From: Arcuatula senhousia
Lineage: Eukaryota > Mollusca > Bivalvia > Mytilida > Mytilidae
Assembly (NCBI GenBank): GCA_963971305.1
Contig: OZ020311.1
Span: 6,696,001-6,760,000, forward strand
Length of the DNA stretch: 64,000 bases
Reading direction: 5' to 3'
The notes below the pieces were generated by a model. The model saw only the letters and a program-made list of their open reading frames with translations. It made no database searches and was not told where the DNA came from. The position numbers and the translations under genes are program-made. Positions 26,501 to 38,500 of the stretch are shown piece by piece (the first letter of the stretch is position 1; each line of letters starts with the position of its first letter).

Positions 26501-29500
26501 CGTCGCAGTTATTCAAGAAACTACATAAGGTAAAGGTCTGGTATTTTGCTTTGTCTTAAAGTGTCATATGGTGTATTTCGATTTTACGCCCCTAGGTCAT
26601 CTACCTCTTGTTAACCGAAAACTTAAGTTTTAGATGTATTGTACATACATGCAAAATTTTCCTCACAGTTTTCTCGACAATTCATGACATAGAAGTTGGG
26701 GTATAATACCTTGTATACAGCCCTATCCTATAGTACCATATAGTGTGTACTGATTTCGTGCTTTAAGGTGTCTTTTTCCTGTACATACACGCAAAATTAG
26801 AGATAATTTCACTCTTGATTTAATACAATATAAAATGTTAATCCTAAAAGTTTTTAAAAATTCAAAATATACCTCGCTTGCAATCATTCTGCCTCGGCTA
26901 ATTAACTCTCAACAGACTTTAATTTAATTTGCCGACTCACCAACAGACTTTAGCCGGCACTTTTTTAAGAAAAACTCATTTTTTATAACATTTTAACATT
27001 AAATCACTTTTTGTTGTTTGAATATTTTATTTTTAAACTGAAGATTACTTTCCGAATCGCTAATCATATTTCAAAAGTATAAAAATTTTGTTTATTTGTA
27101 AAAAAAATCATTCATAGTTGCCAAATTTGAGCATACCGCTGTCTCGCCTTTTCGTTTTATCGAACACTGGTATAACTAATTGACTCTGTTGCAAGTTGAA
27201 AATGTGCTCAAATGAATATCATTTTGGTTGAAAGATTTTGTATTTTGACAATTAATTGTCATTTTGCCAAAATAACATCTTTTTCACAAAATTTCATGAC
27301 CATCCATTGGATTTTACTCTCAACAGACCTATAGCCGACTCTTCAACAGACCCATTTCCCATATAGCCTCCATGTTAAATAAAACCAACTGACCGAGTTC
27401 TCAGTTAGCCGAGTGAAGGAGGTGATCGAACAATTCTCGATTTGGTGACTTTCTCAATCTTATAAATCCTCAGGAACCTGGGATTAAGGACACTACGGAT
27501 TCTAGGAATTCTGTTAATATTTAGATGTACACCTTGTAATAGACTCTCAAGGAAAAATTTCAACAAAGCTCTATGTTAAACGTGATGACTTTGAATTTCC
27601 AATCGTCAAATTTCCCTTCTTGTGTAGCAACATTCCGTCCGATCCAGCTTATGAAGTTATTCCAGAGCTTGAGGGACTTACATCAATTTCCTTAGCAGAG
27701 CATCACGTCTAACACAAACAAATCACGCGCTTATAGACAAATATGGGATTTCGATCTCTCAGATGAGTGCAGATATTGGTTTGTCATAAGGTTTTGTTTT
27801 GTCTTACTTTACCGGATTTGACACACTGAATTAACTGTTGGCAACGCGACGGGTGTGCTATAGCAAGCAGAAACTGCTTAATCATCCGGAGCAGCTGACT
27901 TCACTCTCGGTACGACGAGTTTGCGTTAGTTTTTGTGTTTCCGTGTTTTTTTTTTATGTTGTCTTGTTCTTGTTGATGTTTACTGGTTTTGTTTCTTCCC
28001 TTTCCATTGGTACCTCCGCTTCGCTGAAAAAGGATTTTTGAATAAAAAATATTTTGGCAGCAGAGTAAGAAAAAAATATTCTGAAGAAGGATTTCTGATA
28101 TATATAAAAAAAATGCTAATAATGAAAAAAATATTTTCTGTCGCGACGCGCGAAAAAAAATTATGCCTTCAAAAAATCATATTTCTTCCGTGGAAAATTT
28201 TTTCTAACTAAAACAAAAAAACATGGCTACCCTTGAAGCTAAATGGTCCTTGCCTTATATGTTATCGACTTCTTTACCAAACAGACAAATAATTTTCTTG
28301 ATGTTTATATAATAAACGTTTATATCATTTAGCGCTCATTAAAGGTAAAGTTAATGTTACTTTATATATTTTTGGCCAGGACAAATCTGATGTGGCTCAG
28401 TACACGAATGCGCGTCTGGTATTACTAGTATTAAGTTGTATAATATTAACCCATGTTCTGTTTCGCAGTTTCACCATTTTATTCGACTCCTTGATACAAA
28501 TCACTAATTCAAATTTCATCTCGATGTCAAGCAGTTCTTCAAGAAATGCTTTAAGTCTGATAGTCAAACAAATTATCTAGTATTTCGGCGTTGTACGTCA
28601 TGCAAAGAATAAAGTGTATTTTGACTTAGGATAGGATGTATTGGACTCTTCTTTTTCCAGGAGCAAATACATTGTAGTTTTATGTCTTCAATTAATAAAT
28701 TCAGAACAGTCCAAAATATCAGAGTGTGATTGTCAGTAAAAAAGCGTATTGCTCCTTAACTTTCTAGCCGATCAGTTCTATTTTTCATTTTCAAGCGACC
28801 CTTTCCCATTTTGCCATAAGAACAATTGATAAAAACCCACGCGATAAACTTGTGTTAGCACTTGTTATTTCTTCCCCTTTTTTAAATTTTTTACTGCACT
28901 TTTATAGAACATACTGTCCAAATTCGTCATTTTTCTCTTTATATGCATTCTGCAATAGCAACATTTTTTTTTTAATATCCAAGCTTCTAATCATTTTTTT
29001 TAGAAACTTATATCATTTTCATTGCTCCTTTATCCAGTCTTGTTTGACCTCATGCTGCTCTGATAAGACATTGTTCTAAACCTTGCTGTTATATTGTCCT
29101 TTTACTTCATTCGTCTAGCCAGTAATAAATAAAAACTTTTCTCAAAATAGATGAAATAAGTTAAAATATATTTTGACCTCGAGATGTATTTATAACTGAA
29201 AATTGTTTTGCTTTATTTTGTCTTGTGGATATTAATAAAGACGATGACTTAAGATCATAGAGTTGCTCTAAGATGTCCGAAAATGATTTGCAATAGGTTA
29301 GGTTTTCTGTATAAGATCTTTCGATGCATATTTGACCTCCCCTGCAAACAAAGTATATAGACACACCCTGTGGGTTTGCTTGTTTGTCTATTTGTTTGGT
29401 CAACGAATCACATATTTTATAAGCGTAACACTTCCGAAATCTCTAAATGGATTTTGAAGAAACTTAAAATGAAACAAGAGGCTCCCAGGAGCCTGAATCG

Positions 29501-32500
29501 CTCACCTGCCATATGTGCCTGAAGTAAAGGTTATTAGGCAAAATCTATTTGATATTGAAGGGTCATAAAATTAATAAGGGGGTCATCTGACAATATGGTG
29601 GATCTAAAGGTGTTGATCACTTTTGTTCTCAATCAAAATCTAAACATCTGTCACCCTTTTTGAGTTATTAGCAAAAAAAATGCAGTTTAACCTAATGTTC
29701 TATTTTTAGCCACAGCGGCCATGTTTTACAACCAATCAAAAATCCCCACATTAATTCTATACACCTAATTCTTATAAACAACTATACCATGTTTGCTTTC
29801 AATTGGACTTAAAGTGTCAGAGGAGTTAACGTTTTCAATGTAATGAGGAAATGCTACTAAAATGCTCAATTTTGACGTTCTAAGGGCAATAACTCCTCAA
29901 ATGAAAGGTCCTACAATGTTGACCCTATTACATATTTTGTAGATGTTGATGTGCTTAACAATATGCAATTTAAATTTCTCAAATATCTTGTACAGTTTTC
30001 AAGATATTGAGCTAAACAGGTGCAAAAATTGCAAAAAAATCCACAAAAAAGGGCAATGACTCCTACATGGGTTGTTGGATTTTCTTCAAAATTTCAGAGC
30101 TAGTAGATCTTGAAGTGCTGATCACTTTTGTTCCCAATCAAAATTTTAAAATCTGTCACCATTTTTGAGTTATTTGCAAAAAAACTGCCATTTACCCATA
30201 TGTTCTATTTTTAGCCACAGCGGCCATTGTTTACGACCAATCAAAAATCCCCACATCATTTCTATTCACCTATTGCTAATAAACAACAATACCAAGTTTG
30301 GTTTCAATTGGACTTAAAGTGTCAGAGGAGTTAACGTTTTCAATGTAATGAGGAAATGCTGTTACAATGCTCAATTTTGACGTTCTAAGGGCAATAACTC
30401 CTTAAAGGAAAGGTCCTACAACGTTGACCCTTTACATATTTTGTAGATCTTGATGTGCTTAACAATATGCAATTTAAATTTCTCAAATATCTAGTATAGT
30501 TTTCAAGATATTGAGCTAAACAGGTGCAAAATTTGCAAAAAATCCATAAAAAGGGCAATAACTCCTACATGGGTTGTTGGATTTTCTTAAAAATTTCAGG
30601 ATAGGTAGATCTTGAGGTGTTGATCACTTTTACCCGCGCCAGAATTTTGATATCTGTAGCCGTTTTTGAGTTATTTGCAAAAAAACTGCATTTTACCACT
30701 ATGTTCTATTTTTAGCCACGGCGGCCATGTTTTACGACGAATCAAAAATCCCCACATCAGTTCTAAGCACCGAATGCTAATGAACAACCATACCAAGTTT
30801 GGTTGCAATTGGACTTATGGTGTCAGAGGATTTAACGTTTTAAAACGTTTTCGGACGACGGACGCCAAGTGATGACAAAAGCTCACATGACCCTTCGGGT
30901 CAGGTGAGCTGAAAAGTATATTTAATCAATTAGACTCAAGTTTTTTCAACAAAGGTGACAAACAGCTACAGGTCTTTATGTTATTTATTTAGACGAAAGT
31001 AGCTATGCGACTCTTAGCAATGTTTGGACGATTGAAACACAAATTAGAGGCAACATAAATTTTGATAGAATTTTGAGTTGTATTTATTTGATGACGTAAC
31101 TTTTAAGTCGTCTGTAACTTGGTTTTTTAATCTCCCCACGGAATATGTAGCAATTATTGCATCATGACATGCAAATAGTCTTCTGTTTTATCGCTTTCAC
31201 GAAAGAAATTGTGATTGACATTGGTTTTAGCTCTCAGGAGCTAATTTGTCTAGCTGGATTTGATCAATGCGATCACTTCTTTTAAATGTCATGGAACGCT
31301 TTTGAATGTTTTCCTGCAAATTAGTTAATTTACAATTCCATGCTTAGAATTGTCTTTGCATAATTTCATGAAGTGAGGATTTCGAATCCTCTACGTAACT
31401 GTTTAATTGAAAATTGTTCAAGTATCACAATATTTGTGATTAAAGTAAATGAATCTGGCTTGTACAATTACCAATATTAGATTAATATGAAATGTTGCCT
31501 GAAAATAGGAATAAAACATGAATGGAAGATTTTGGCCTTAGGCAACTCATCGCCTTGAACTTATCTGAACAGCATTACCTTCTTTTTAGGCAAAGTCGTA
31601 TGTGGTCTAGCTGATTTTTGCGTTTTTATATAGTCTAGTTATAAAATCGGCCAAGCAATATTCTTACTAAAGGGTCTATATTGTAACCTTAAAAAAAAGA
31701 AAGAAAAATAATAATATTCCATTTACTGAAATATTTCCAAAATTTCTGTAAATGGAAAAGCTTGGGACCATGCTTGTTTTGCTCTTTTTCGTTCATTGGA
31801 TAATTTCTTGACCCTTGAATTTATGTGAAATCATATCCAATATAATTTGGTTGCAAAGTTTAAATCTTTACTATACCAAAATCGCTTCTATTTGTATATA
31901 GCTTTACTTATTTGATGCAATTTCGGGGTCACTACTGCTTCATAACTTTATCTGCTTTATCCTAACAAAGATTTTATTTGATTTTTACCTCATTGCTGAG
32001 TTTGTGACTTCGTATTGCGTCATTCAATAAAATTAAGTCAAAAAATAATTTACAGAGGTTCTTTGGCGACAAATTTATATTAAATTGAGCAATAAACAAC
32101 AGTTCAACTTGCCAAAATGTGATTCTTTGACGTAAATAGCAAATATGCAATCACAGAGAGAGAAAATAAAATACTTTTTGTTGGTCACGGGCCTAGAACT
32201 CGGGCCTGTCAATGGTTAACAGGAATTTCCAAGAGGTACTTTGGCCGCGGCCTTATATTGAATTGAGCAATAAACAGCTGTCAAAAATGCCAATATGCGA
32301 GTCATTGACATAAACGAAATAACGTATTTTTCACTGTCTTCCTGTTTTTTTTCGAGACTTGTGCTGATTTGTCTACATATATATAATGTAACCTTTTTCA
32401 ATATTCCGATTGATATCTTTTATCGTAATGCACATGATCGATATCATCGTTGCTAGTTATGACTTCTTAGTTCCAAATTTTTGTGTCTCTTGTGTCACTT

Positions 32501-35500
32501 TCGGTTTTCAGCATTCCAACTATTTTGTTTCAAAAGACCATGGCCATTTTCCCTGTAATTCTGACCATAGACGGACCAATTTCAAAAGTAACACAAATAC
32601 TCTCAATGTTTTAAAAATGTGTTGAGTGGGACCATTGCGATGAAGTCAAGAAAAATCAATAATGTTCAAAATCTTCAATGCGAGGATATTTTGTCCTGAA
32701 AATCTAAGAAAATACATTTTGCACATTTTTGCTTAAAATTCGCAACTTTAATATGGGAATCCCCCATGAAGGACATGCACAACTCACATGACTTTGGGGG
32801 TTTTGAGTAGAATGGTTAAATTGGAATAATATGCATAATAAAATATTTTGGTTGTCGATGTCCTTTTAACAAAAAATTAACTTTTTAACAAAAAATCACA
32901 AATTAAAAGAATTCTGGACTTTAAATGTTTATTTCTTCACAGCTACAGTATGTCTCCGATAGCTCAGTGAGATAGGTCGTTAGTGTTTTAAACTAATACT
33001 AATACTGTGGCAATATTATATAGACAGTAAGTGTAAGTTCATGTCCAAGTATGGATTGTTCGATTTTGTTCTCCTTTAACGATCTTAATTCTAGTAATTT
33101 TTTATGCTTAATTAAAAAAACAATTACGTTTTTCTATGATTTGCCGTTTTATTTCACTTTTTTTCCAGCCAAATCATATGACACTTATTTTTTGATTGGT
33201 AATACAATACTATATTAGTTAGATATTAACATTGTGTTATACGGTACTTTACATCTTTCTTTTTATACTTTCTTTTAATTTATTTAAAAGAGGTTTGGGG
33301 GCATTTTATAACAATATCTATATTTTCAATGAAGTAAACGAATACACCCAGCATAATAAAGGTGACTTTGATTGGGGCAAACCTTGCGATTTAAAATAGG
33401 ATTTATAAATGACGACTTAAGATATCCACTCCTAGGCACACGCGAATCGATCCAGGTAATTTTTACTAAACACCGCAAAAGATTTCTCTTGTAATCAACT
33501 GCATTAACTTTATACTTATCAAAGCAAATCGAATGAAAAAAAAACTGTTCTTAATTACCCAATGTGTTGTTTTTAAGCGTACTAAAACTTTCTTTTTATT
33601 TTTACCGTTGAACTGTTTCAGATATTTTTATACGATCGCAAACAAATTGATGCTGTTGTCGTCGTCGTCGTCTGCGTTGTCTGTTAACTTTAGTGTTCCC
33701 ACAATAACTTTAGTTCTAGTTACCCGATTGGTATGAAATTGATTTTGGGGGTCTCCCCTTTTTCGTTTGCTTCCACAATATATTTTTTCTGGTTTACCAA
33801 ATGCCGTGAAATTTTATAATAATGTTTCATACCATAAAATGATGAATGGGATTGATTTTGGGCCCCCTTCTATTGGTTTACAAATTAGGGACCCAAAAGG
33901 GGCAAAAAAATCATTTTTTTTATTTGTTTCTGCAGTAACTAAATTTCTTGTTGGCCAGTTGCTATGAATTTTGCAATGATATGCCTTACCATTAAACCAT
34001 ATGTGGTTTTGATTTTGGGGTCTTTGTCTTTTTAATATAGAAATGAGGGACCAAAAAAGGGGGAAACGCAACTTTTTTATTTCTGGTCCAATTTTGCAAA
34101 TCGTTTTTGCATGTTAAGTCTTGTCAAGTAGTCAATACAAAATAAAGGATTAATTATTGCAGCCCCCCCTTTTTTCCAAGATGAAGTTAGGGGCCAAAAA
34201 GGGCAAAAATTGAAACTTTTATTTATAGTCCCATTTCATTTTTTTTGCTCATTAATTCTTGTCAAGTAGTGAGTTAGAAAAAAATAGGATATATTTTGTT
34301 TCACTCCCTTCCTTCTTATTATTGTTAGGGGTCGAAAGGGCAAAAGTGAAAGGTAGCAATTACCCTTTATTAGGGCCAGAAAGGGTAATATTTTTGTAAT
34401 TGTAATTTAGTTTGGTCTGCTTTTGAATAAAATGAATTCCATGTGAAATGTGGATGGAAAGTCCACCAATGGCTGCATGTGTCAGAAACCTTTGTCAGTC
34501 CACCATGGGCTGCATGTGTCCAGAACAATTGACTATCCATATTTGGCCTACAACGTGAAGGGTTCAACATGTTCCGGTCGTATATAGCTGCGCTCGCCGA
34601 AGCTTTTTATTTATCTTTAATAAGATGTGTGATTATTGTTATTGTTGAGTACCGCTATTCTATAAATAATTTTATTATACTTCAGTAGATTTTTTCTATA
34701 TAAAATACAGGTAAACATTTTAACTATTTCATCTTGAATTTGGTTAAAGTACTATTTCCCTAGGGATATAGTAAAAACTATTTCCCTAGGGTAATAGTAC
34801 CGTAATACTATTTCGCGGGTTTTTTGTATGATTGGCAGTAGGCGTGGCTAGAGTACCCTGTATACAAAGAAAAAAAAGTGTGAGCAGTAGGCGTGGCCTA
34901 AGTTAAGTTGTTTACCGATTCAGTATAATAAAACAATTGTTTTCCCTCGGTACTTACCATTTCCCTCGGCGCTACGCGCCTCGTGAAATTGTAAGTACCT
35001 CGTGGAAACAAATGTACTGTTTCCCTGATGACCAGTAAACAATTGTATAATACAAACCTACCCTGTTGTATATTTTTACCCAAACATGTTAACTGCTATT
35101 AAGACTATAGATTGGCATATCAGAAATCTCTGTCTTGAAGATTGGAGAAGATTGATATTTTGTTTTTCTGACTTTTGATTTTGATGAAGTAGATTGAAGA
35201 AAATCTTGTAAAATATAATCAAATTATACTAGCATGTTGAAAGATATGATTAATAATGATTTTCTATCATGCTGAAATTCGCTATAGATATGCTACCATG
35301 TTCCAGATAAGATTAAGTTTTTAAAAAATCAAAATGTTTTAGTATGAAAAAATTGCTTGTCATTCAAATACAAGTACATATAGGAGTATTAACCCTTCCT
35401 ACATGTTCTAAGATGGCACCAGCTAATTTTTAGCTTGTAGTTTGTCAAGTTGCAATGATTACCGGTTAGAATGTCAGAATGATTGAGTCTTTGGTATCTT

Positions 35501-38500
35501 CTAAATCATTGCTACTTTAGTTTCCGTTAGATATTGTAATTTTGGGGGGTTTGAATACGGCATGCTTGTATTACCATTATAAAAGTTCAACTCAGTTTGA
35601 ATTGTGATAGAAAATGGCGACTTAAAACAATGTCGTCTGAAGCCTGGTTCCTGTTTCCGAAGAGCTGAAAGGTTTTGCTTCTCTTAAATTTACAAGTGTC
35701 AAGTCATTGACAATTGGTTACAAATTAAAGTTGGTTCAAAAAGATGATTTCAGTCTACCCGCGCTGCTAGATCCTGTTCTCGACATTGAAGAGTTACAAT
35801 GATTAGCGTCTAACTGTTTCTTGAGCTAATACTAATATACCTATCAATTATTGCATCTTGTCATTCAAACAAACTTCTATATCGGTTTAAGCTCCTAGAA
35901 GCCTATTTCTGAAAATGGTTAAGAAAAATGCGATTATCACTAAAATGTCGTGGAATGGTATGTTAATTCTTACCGCCAAATTAATAAATTTCATTGTTAA
36001 TATTCATTTGGTTGAGTTTCTTTTATTTTGACATCGGATCTTCTATGAAAAAAATATTGCTCAGGTGTCACAATAATATTACAATTCAATACATCTTATC
36101 TCAACTAATTTCTCTTTTGATCTTTGATCTTTTGATGTTTTGATCTATCACTATTTTGAAACTAGAAAAACTGTGAGCAGCAGCTCAGAAATAAATACCC
36201 CCGCCCCCACAAAAAATTAATCATATAAAATTTTAAAATAGGTGGTGCACATCTACATGATATCACAAAGATTGTTTGAAAGTTTCATGAAAATCCATCG
36301 AGGGGTTTAGGAGGAGTTGCGGATAAGGAATAGGTAACCTTGTTCTCAAATGGCCAAGTCCATGTTTTGCTATGGGAACCCCACAAAAATCATTCTGATC
36401 AAATTTCAAAATAGTAGGTGCACATCTACATTATGTTACAAAGATTGTGTGAAATTTTCATGAAAATCCACCAAGGGGGGTTTAGGAGGAGTTGCGGATA
36501 AGAAATGGGTACCCCCATGTAGTCGAATGGCTTAGTCCATGTTTTGCTATGGGAAACCCCAAAAATCATTCTGATCAAATTCTAAAATAGTAGGTGCACA
36601 TCTACATTATGTCACAAAGATTGTTTGAAAGTTTCATGAAAATCCATCAAAGGGTTTAGGAGGAGTTGTGGATAAGAGATGGGTACCCCCATGCAGTCGA
36701 ATGGCTAAGTCCATGTTTTGCTATGAGAATTCAAAAAATCATACTGATCAAATTTTAAAATAGCAGGTGCACATCTACATTAGGTCACATTACGCCACAA
36801 AGATTGTATGTAGGTTTCAGGAAAATTATCAAGGGGTTTAGGAGGAGTTGCGGATAAGAGATTGGTACCCTGAAGTGTAACGGAAGGACGGGCGGACGGA
36901 CACCCCTATCACCCCTTTTCAAGCGGGGGTATAAAAAGGCAAAATGTCGCTGTTTTGAAAACAATAAACGTCTATCGTAATTAACGCTCATTAATTAGTT
37001 TAACTAAAATTATTTATGATTATTCAACTTAGGGATTAGAGATTGAAGTTTTTATACGACCGCAAAAAAATTTCTGAAACATTATGGTATGATGCTATCG
37101 TTGTCGTCGTCGTCATTGTTGTCTGTTTACTTTTAGTGTTGCTACAATAACTTTTGTTCTAGTCATCTGATTTATGAAATTTAACAATAATGTTTCTTAC
37201 CATAAAAGGATTAATGGGATTGATTTTGGGGTTATCCCCTTTCTTCATTTCGGAATTAGGGGCCCAAAAGGGGCCAAAAATGCAACCTTTTATTTCTGGT
37301 CCAATTTTGATCATTTTTTTTTTTGCAAAATAATTCTTGTCAAGTAGTTGATCAAAATGAGGATCAATTATTGCATGCCCCATTTTTGGTCATTTCCACT
37401 ATGAAACTGGGGGCCAAAAGGAGCAAAAGCGATACTTTTTTTTATTTATTGTCAGATTAAAAAAAAATGCTAATGTATTCTTGTCAAGTTGTGAATTTAC
37501 TAAATTGAGGATTATTTTTTTTGTTATTCCCTCCCCTTTATTGTCATATAGGGCCAAAAGGGGCAAAAAAGGAAAGGTATCAGAGACCCTGAATAAGGGC
37601 TAAAGGAGGAATATTATTTTAACTCATTTATTTTGGTTTGCTTTTGAAAAAAAAAAAATTCCTTTTGTAATGGGTGGAAAGTGCATGTGTACAAAATAAT
37701 GTGCCAGTCGACCATGGGCTGCATGTGTCCAGAACAATTGAATATCCATATTGGGCCTAAAACTTACAGGGTTCGACATGTTGCGGTCGTATCATGCTGC
37801 GCTTGGCGAAGCTTTTTTTTGTTATATTGAAACGCCCGTGTAAAGTTGCGATGAGAAACTTTACAAATGCTTTATATACATTTATTTTGGACAGAACTTC
37901 TCTGATATGGTTCAATGTCTACTACTGTTAGTAATGACTTGTTATTAAGATTGGCCTTTGTTCTGTTTTATAGCTTCAACATTTTATTAGACTTCTTGAA
38001 ACAAATTTGAAAAAAAATATCAAGTCTTGCATCCGAATTCCAATTTTCATCTCGATGTGATGGGTTCTTCAATAAATGCACTTATAGTCTTACATCATGC
38101 AATAATTAAAGTGTGCATTTATTTATTTTAAGAGATATTGGACTCTTCTATTCCCATGAACAAATAGTTTTAATTTAACAATAAACAAAATTCAGAACAG
38201 TCATGACAGTCTAAAATGTTAGAAAATAAAGGTAAAAACAAAACTACCGAACTTGAATGATCAATTTCATAGTCCAGAGAAAATGACAAAAACGAATCAG
38301 TCATACCGGAGAATTGGTGGATCGTAATGGTCCTGACTTGGTACAGGCATTTCAAACGAAATGGTGGGTTAAACCAGGTTTTATGGCGCCAAACCTCCCT
38401 CTTCCATTGCGATCTTAGGATCCGGTAATGACCATAGAACACAACATAGTTGTGAGACACAATAGGGATATTGAGGTGATCATCTCAGTACAGCAGACCA

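Larger units (their letters stand above)
24436..27424. mobile_element. TIR transposon T1, non-autonomous
   Basis: The 2,989 bp element is flanked by ATCGA (24431-24435 and 27425-27429). The first 93 bases (starting CACCTCCTTCACTCGGCTAA) are an exact inverted match of the last 93 (ending TTAGCCGAGTGAAGGAGGTG), and weaker matching continues for about ten more. The subterminal motif GTCTGTTG with GAGTCGGCTA recurs inside at about 24915-24985, and inverted at about 26885-26960, a plausible set of transposase-binding sites. No transposase frame is present. CAC ends with a 5 bp duplication would be compatible with a Transib-like mobiliser, but this is only a hint. A Helitron-like element is nested inside. 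Confidence 0.9.
24270..28035 (+). pseudogene. Penelope-like element P1 (family 2), split by transposon T1
   Basis: PLE reverse transcriptase pieces lie on both sides of a DNA transposon. Left (24281-24435): the IPMGTN motif, then after one stop ETDFLQSFLD and a decayed catalytic IDDVLS. Right (27430-27660): DVHLVID, GKISTKLYVKR, FCSNIPSDPAYEV-like remnants with frameshifts, then nucleotide remnants of the NKYGIS/SQMSADIG region. The family-2 3' end (ACGGGTGTGCTATAGCAAGC) runs to about 28035. The copy is 5' truncated and dead. T1 landed within a few bases of the codons for the catalytic aspartates. Confidence 0.75.

Noticed and set aside
32950..33050. tRNA-like sequence (GATAGCTCAGTGAGATAGG)
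   Set aside because: The A-box-like half is present but no convincing B box, anticodon arm or acceptor pairing, so neither a tRNA nor a SINE can be supported.
34990..35045. Hammerhead ribozyme core (CTGATGA near GAAAC), expected in some PLEs
   Set aside because: The GAAA lies before, not after, the CTGATGA and the stems do not form in the required order. I found no hammerhead at the PLE ends by eye.
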